A DNA stretch of 64,000 bases from Anoplopoma fimbria. Its lineage: Eukaryota > Chordata > Actinopteri > Perciformes > Anoplopomatidae. Where the stretch lies: NCBI RefSeq assembly GCF_027596085.1, contig NC_072456.1:14026744-14090743 (forward strand), given 5' to 3'. The notes under the pieces were generated by a model, which saw only the letters and a list, made by a program, of their open reading frames with translations, had not been told where the DNA came from and ran no database searches. Positions 59,245 to 64,000 of the stretch are shown in pieces (positions within the stretch are counted from its first letter, which is position 1; each line of letters starts with the position of its first letter). The translations under genes were made by a program, and so were the position numbers.

Positions 59245-59923
59245 AGTTCTAATGCATTTGAAATCATGAAACCGTTAACATGGGTTTGTCATAAATCAAG
59301 GACTGGATCACTTTTTTCAGATTTTATCTGAAAACTGAGTTGTGCTTTTCTGTGTTACTTTATAATTATCGTTACTTATTTAATTTGTATTGATTCAGAT
59401 GCAGGAGGTTATTTCAAGGCAAACATTGTGTCTTTGTAAACCTGTTATATCAGTTTCACTAATAAAACATACTGGTTAAAGGAAATGCAGCAAGTCAAAC
59501 ACAAACTTTACAATGTTTTTAAAAAACGCATAGATAAATTATTAATTGGTAACATATTAAAGACAATAATTGGTGTATGAGTGCAAAGATACATTGTGCT
59601 GCAGTTTACAAAGATGAGGATGATAATGAAAAAGTTAAAGTAAAAAAAGGTTAAATGTATTGTTTCCAGTTTTAGTACCTTAAAAAACAAGCCAGTAAGT
59701 TAATCAACCAAAAAATAACCAACCAACAAAAAGAAGAAGAAAATAAATTGACCATGAACCCCCATTATCGTCCAAACATTAAGCAATTTTACTTTAAGGT
59801 TAATGGGAATTTAATGTGTTGTGCAATCAAACTCCTATTCCCACTACTTAAACGTAGTGGTTTGCAGAGGAGTTTTAGGGAAAAGGATGGGGATGTCAGC
59901 CAGATAGGGGAGGTGGAGTGGGG

Positions 59924-59930
59924 TATAAAA
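59924..59930 (+). promoter_or_regulatory. TATA box of comp
   Basis: GGTATAAAAGG sits 107 bp before the comp start codon in a locally GC-richer stretch. This would put transcription start near 59950-59960 and leave a ~80-nt leader. A strong TATA box fits a tissue-restricted matrix gene. Confidence 0.75.
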
Positions 59931-60036
59931 GGAAGACGGCTGGATCCAGGTTTCCAGGAGGAGCACTCAGTCTAAAGGCTGAGGAGAGAGAAGAAGCTGT
60001 ACCTGAACCGTCTGTCCTGTGAACACAGACTAAACC

Positions 60037-63000
60037 ATGCTGTGGTTTCTGGTGCTGAACTGTGCGCTCTGCATGGGAGGACACACTGCAGCAGGACAAA
60101 GAGGTGAGACAAATTATTTAGATTTTGTAGTCAGTATTTCTGGCTTGGGCGGTGCATGTGGAAAACAATAAAGAATAATACTTAATTGATCTTCTTGGGG
60201 AGTTAGAGGTTTGGGAGAGAAGCCCTGAATTAAAGTTGCCACTGGTTTAACCCACAATCAGTATTGAAGCCAATATAGTAAAGAATTTGTGAAGATGGAG
60301 AAATGGGAAAAGCAAAACGTCTAAAAAGGATGAGAATTTAAACTTGAATTAGGATTTATTTTTGTTGCTTATTTAAATTTTTTTACACCATTTTTTTCTC
60401 ATTATGTAAATGAATATTTGACTTGTGGAGGATTCAGAAAAGCTCAGAGGAGTTTGAGTTTTCTGTGCAAAGCCTTACTGAGTTAACATCTGTACTTGCA
60501 CAGAATCAGGAAAAACAATTACTGAGAGCTTTCTGTCGTAGAAAAGGTTCTAATTTACGTTTCTATTAGCAGCGAGAGTGATTTATCTCCAGCATCTTGT
60601 CTCTCTGCTGTGGAATCCATTCAGTAAACAGAGTTGCTACTGATGGGATTAACACATTTCCTGTGCTTGACGCTCAGGAGGTCTCTGCCCTCGTACTGCT
60701 CCTCTGGGGGAAGCGGTGGTGGTGGTGGTGGGGGCTGATGGGGTCTTTGGGTAAATTAGTACAAGCAGCCTGTTGCTTCTGGATGTGAACACAGCTGAGC
60801 ATCGCATCCTGTTTTGAGATAAGATTAATGTATATGTTTTCCAGAGAATCCATGTTTTGTATTTTCATCTCAAATGAAGTTTAATCACAGAATGATCGCC
60901 TGTATTGGTCAAACAAACACAGGACTTGTACCCAGGAGACCGCTGTTTGTGTCCGAGGTGAAACCAAAACTAGACTCAACACATGTTCATTTTATTACAT
61001 TATCATTGTGTTACGTTTTTATTTTAACACAAGCCATGATCTTTTTTCTAATCTTAACCAAGTAGTTTGATGCCTGAACCTAACCAGTCGTTTCACAACT
61101 TTATCCACGAGGCATTGTGCGTCACTGCAGGCCTGATACGAGGCTGGTATGAAAAACGTATTTATAAAATGTTTTAATGAAACTTATTTTTGATTCATGA
61201 TATTCAACTTATCACCTGGTTTGCAGAAACGTATAATGCCAAAAGTTTCTCTGGCGACTGGGTTGCATAAAGTCAGATAACAGTAATGTTGGTTGCACAA
61301 CAGTTACGTAAGCTAACATTAACCACCAGTGGTCAAACCAGACCATGTAACAGTGTTGCACCTAAACCTTTGAGTGTATTGATTTGAATAAGTGCTTGTG
61401 TTTTAATATTTTAAACACACTCAATTTAACTTCAAACTTTTCTTATCTGAGAAGAGGATTTTTTGATTTATTCTTTTCTTGTTTGAAAAAAAGACAATTT
61501 GCATTGAAAATCCAGATCAAACACAAAGACGCCCAAAGAGTTAAGTACACAGGCCTGAAGAATGTATCTTCCAGAAATCTTGTATCATTCGAAATCTGGA
61601 AAATCAATTTTGCAGTTGCAACAAAAACATCTCTGACTCCAGTGAATACGTGGGAGGTGGATACAAGCTGCGGTGGCTGAGGAACGTCAGGTATTAATAC
61701 AACAGGCAGTGTGTCATGTTGTACAGGAGGACATCTGTGTTGTCCCCCCACACAAGTCCATATTTAATCCCCTGTGAGCTTCTGGTCCCTGATGTTCAGC
61801 CAACAGGAAGACTGAGTAGGTGACATGTGAACTGCTGAAAGAAAAACCTTTAAATCAGACAAAACGGTTTCTACATTAATGGCTGAAAAAAACCAAAAGT
61901 ATTTTGTGGATTTAAAAAATTCACAACATGCTGAACGTTGTAAATGCTGAATGTAGCTCAGAGTCTGCGGCTAAAACATTGTGTATGTGAGGACCCGTAC
62001 ACTGGGAAGGTAAACAACTGGTTATAATACATTTGGTTGTGTAAGGTGTATCTTGAAATGCTTATGTTTTTTTTTTCTTTTTAGATGGAGAAATCATCAG
62101 TCAGATTAAAATGACAAACCTCGCCCTGGCTGAGATTAAAGAGCTCCTGAAACAACAAGTAAAACAGTTTTAACATTTAGAAAGAAAGCATGAAGTTAAT
62201 AAGTATCTGTTCATAATGCTGATGTTCTACATTTTGATTAGTTAACGTCTGTGTGCAGACACACAGGGCTGCTTGTTGGGTCATGTGTTTTTGTATTTTT
62301 ACCATAGAAATAAAATAGGAGTTATACAGACATTAAAACATGGAAAACAGTTCAGTGTCAGTTCTAAACCGACTCTGTTTCTTAAAGATGAAACAAAAAA
62401 AAAGGTGAAAGTTAAAACAACAATTGTCAGACAGAATCAGATGCATTTAAAATATGAAGAGATAAAACTGGATTCTATTCTAAATCCTTTATGTTTACAC
62501 TGGTGTACCAGGAGACTTTATTTATAAAAGTAGAATAAAAGCTGGACATTTAATTATATTGTGGCTTGAGGTTTGATACAAGCATTTTATTGATTGTTTT
62601 TCCAGATAAAGGAGATAGTATTTCTGAAGAACACCGTGATGGAGTGTGAAGCTTGCGGTGAGTTGAACAACCAAACAGAAACTCTTATCAATGCTTTCCT
62701 TACACTATTGTGTAAACAGATTTTCTATTTTAACATTCAATGTTTTCCCAACACTTTTTCCACAGAATTTTGTCGTTGATGACAACACATTTTTGCCACT
62801 TTCATCACGGTTTTAATAATGGCTGAACTTTTCAAGAACTCTTCTCTCATAGTTTTTCAGACTTTCAGACGTGTACAAAAATTAACATTGAGATACAACG
62901 AAACAATATTAATATATGTTGATAGGAGTTTCACATCATCATACAGAGCTACTGAACTACAGGATCGTTAAAAAGAAATTGCATATAAAGCTTCTCTCTC

Positions 63001-64000
63001 CTCAGGGATGGGAGGAGTGCAGCCTCGTCCCTCCTGCGTGCCCAACCCCTGCCACCCAGGGGTGAAGTGTAAGGAGACACCTCAGGGTATAAAGTGTGGG
63101 CCCTGTCCCGACGGCATGGAGGGCAACGGCACCCACTGCACTGATGTAGACGAGGTACGCAGAGATATCACACGAGAGATCACATAATGCATGTTTAGTT
63201 GTGTAACAATACAATAGGTTATATAATATAGGTGATGAAGTTTTCTGGTTGGAAGTCCTCTGTTTGGGTTTATTCAGGCCTTATAATACATCATCTCACT
63301 CACAAAAAACTTTCTCTGAGCGTCTAATAATGATGCGGATGGTTTACATTCTAGTTACTAGAAAGCCCGCTGGGTCGGGCGGCTGGTTAGTATGGAAGAG
63401 TTACACCTCTTTCATTCTTATTGCCAGCATAGCGCTGCACACATTTTGCATTCTGCACAACAGAACCACATTTGGGTTTCAGGATGTTTGTTTCTCTGTC
63501 CTTGTTGTCGACAGTGTACTGTGATTCCGTGTCACATGGGCGTGCGTTGCATTAACACCTCCCCGGGTTTCCGCTGTGGTACCTGTCCTGCTGGATACAC
63601 CGGCTCTCAGGTCCAGGGTGTCGGCCTCGCCTACGCCATCGCCAACAAACAGGTCAGCAGTGAAAAACAAACACACACTGTTCAGATCCTCTAAACTTCT
63701 CTAACTAGGAGACTACTACAACAAAAGAGGAAAACAAAGAAAGAAATGCTTATAATTCACTTGGGAACACATATCTGTGATAAAGTATTCTCACTAACTG
63801 GCTTTTCTTAAGTTTTGACCACGTTCCACCACTTTCTTTAGCTAAAGCTGGTAAGTGAACCTCGAGTTTAGTGTATTTTATCACAGATGAATTTTATTTT
63901 TTGGGAAGTTGTATGTATAATATAACTAGTATTGTATAACAAATTCAAATGACAGTAACTTTATATATCAATGAAATCCTTGTGTTTTGTAGTTGATGTT
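60037..64000 (+). CDS. comp: Cartilage oligomeric matrix protein (thrombospondin-5), 5' part
   Basis: Secreted pentameric thrombospondin of cartilage, tendon and other matrix. Five exons are visible: 60037-60103, 62085-62158, 62606-62657, 63006-63154 and 63515-63652, giving the first 160 residues in one consistent frame. Residues 1-20 are a signal peptide (MLWFLVLNCALCMGG). Next, with no N-terminal laminin-G-like domain between, comes the pentamerising coiled coil at about 24-60 (ISQIKMTNLALAEIKELL, IKEIVFLKNTVMECEACG), with Cys61 and Cys64 as the interchain disulphide pair. EGF-like repeats follow: CVPNPCHPGVKC and PDGMEGNGTHCTDVDE, then CTVIPCHMGVRC, INTSPGFRC and GVGLAYAIANKQ. Signal peptide joined directly to the coiled coil is the COMP layout; TSP3/TSP4 have an extra N-terminal domain. 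The calcium-binding type 3 repeats and C-terminal domain lie beyond the window. Confidence 0.94.
60895..61115 (+). repeat. Single-copy-like form of the CAGGAGACCG / CCTAAACC dispersed repeat
   Basis: In comp intron 1: CCCAGGAGACCGCTGTTTG, then CACAAGCCATGATC, TCTAATCTTAACCAAGTAG and TGATGCCTGAACCTAACCAG. It has the same parts in the same order as the start of the 16.56-16.95 kb array but without amplification. Confidence 0.55.

Larger units (their letters stand above)
56820..59920. other. tmem38a-comp intergenic, no gene seen
   Basis: No supported coding sequence. It holds the tandem duplication at 58241-58443, a compound microsatellite at 59145-59240, and a GTTAGC/GTCAGCACTGTCAGCA-rich repeat piece near 57620-57660. 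Confidence 0.5.

Noticed and set aside
58894..59331. 145-aa open frame with His-Thr repeats
   Set aside because: Produced by the (ACGC)n(AC)n microsatellite; no family resemblance.
63980..64000. Next comp exon starting after TTTTGTAG at the window end
   Set aside because: The few bases (TTGATGTT) do not give the expected VC.D(I/V)NE start in the required phase, so no exon is claimed.

Overview
This is a chromosomal window from a ray-finned (teleost) fish. The evidence is short GT-AG exons of vertebrate genes separated by AT-rich introns, many teleost-type dispersed repeats (L2-clade LINE tails ending in TGTAA repeats, Tc1-like elements with long inverted repeats, several generic fish repeat families), and gene content matching the human 19p13.11 block. 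I see no bacterial, viral or CRISPR-type system. All exon boundaries were assigned by eye from splice consensus, reading phase and recalled protein families; nothing was searched.

Layout. (1) 1-6.8 kb, minus: five exons of a Disabled-2-like adaptor (PTB domain), running off the left edge. (2) 7-15 kb: a transposon-rich block holding a dead Tc1-like element with intact ends, an L2-clade LINE, an oppositely oriented second LINE that interrupts it, and one copy (A) of a ~0.6 kb L2-tailed element. (3) 19.1-21.8 kb, plus: a two-exon prostaglandin EP4-like receptor whose intron holds copy B of the same element in inverted orientation. (4) 28.2-35.4 kb, minus: slc35e1, six exons, 378 aa. (5) 37.6-40.7 kb, minus: med26, three exons, 572 aa. 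(6) 43.2-45.3 kb, minus: smim7, five exons, 75 aa, including a 16-nt terminal coding microexon. (7) 46.95-56.3 kb, plus: tmem38a (TRIC-A), six exons, 291 aa. (8) 60.0-64 kb, plus: the 5' part of comp (thrombospondin-5), five exons before the window ends.

The order and orientation slc35e1(-) med26(-) smim7(-) tmem38a(+) is the same as I recall for human chromosome 19p13.11, where COMP also maps. The dab2-like/ptger4-like pair on the left instead recalls human 5p13, where DAB2 and PTGER4 lie near each other. The simplest reading is that this fish kept extra ohnologues of that pair next to the 19p13-type genes. The products do unrelated jobs (endocytic adaptor, prostanoid GPCR, sugar/nucleotide-type transporter, Mediator subunit, small membrane protein, SR/ER potassium channel, cartilage matrix protein), so this is a conserved neighbourhood, not an operon or pathway.

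The best leads are: a stop-free, 3n, 108-nt intron inside the PTB coding region of the dab2-like gene; the smim7 terminal microexon; a local tandem duplication that gives both the filled and the empty site of one L2-tailed insertion; and a near-identical inverted element pair around ptger4 exon 1. I found no convincing undescribed biological system.
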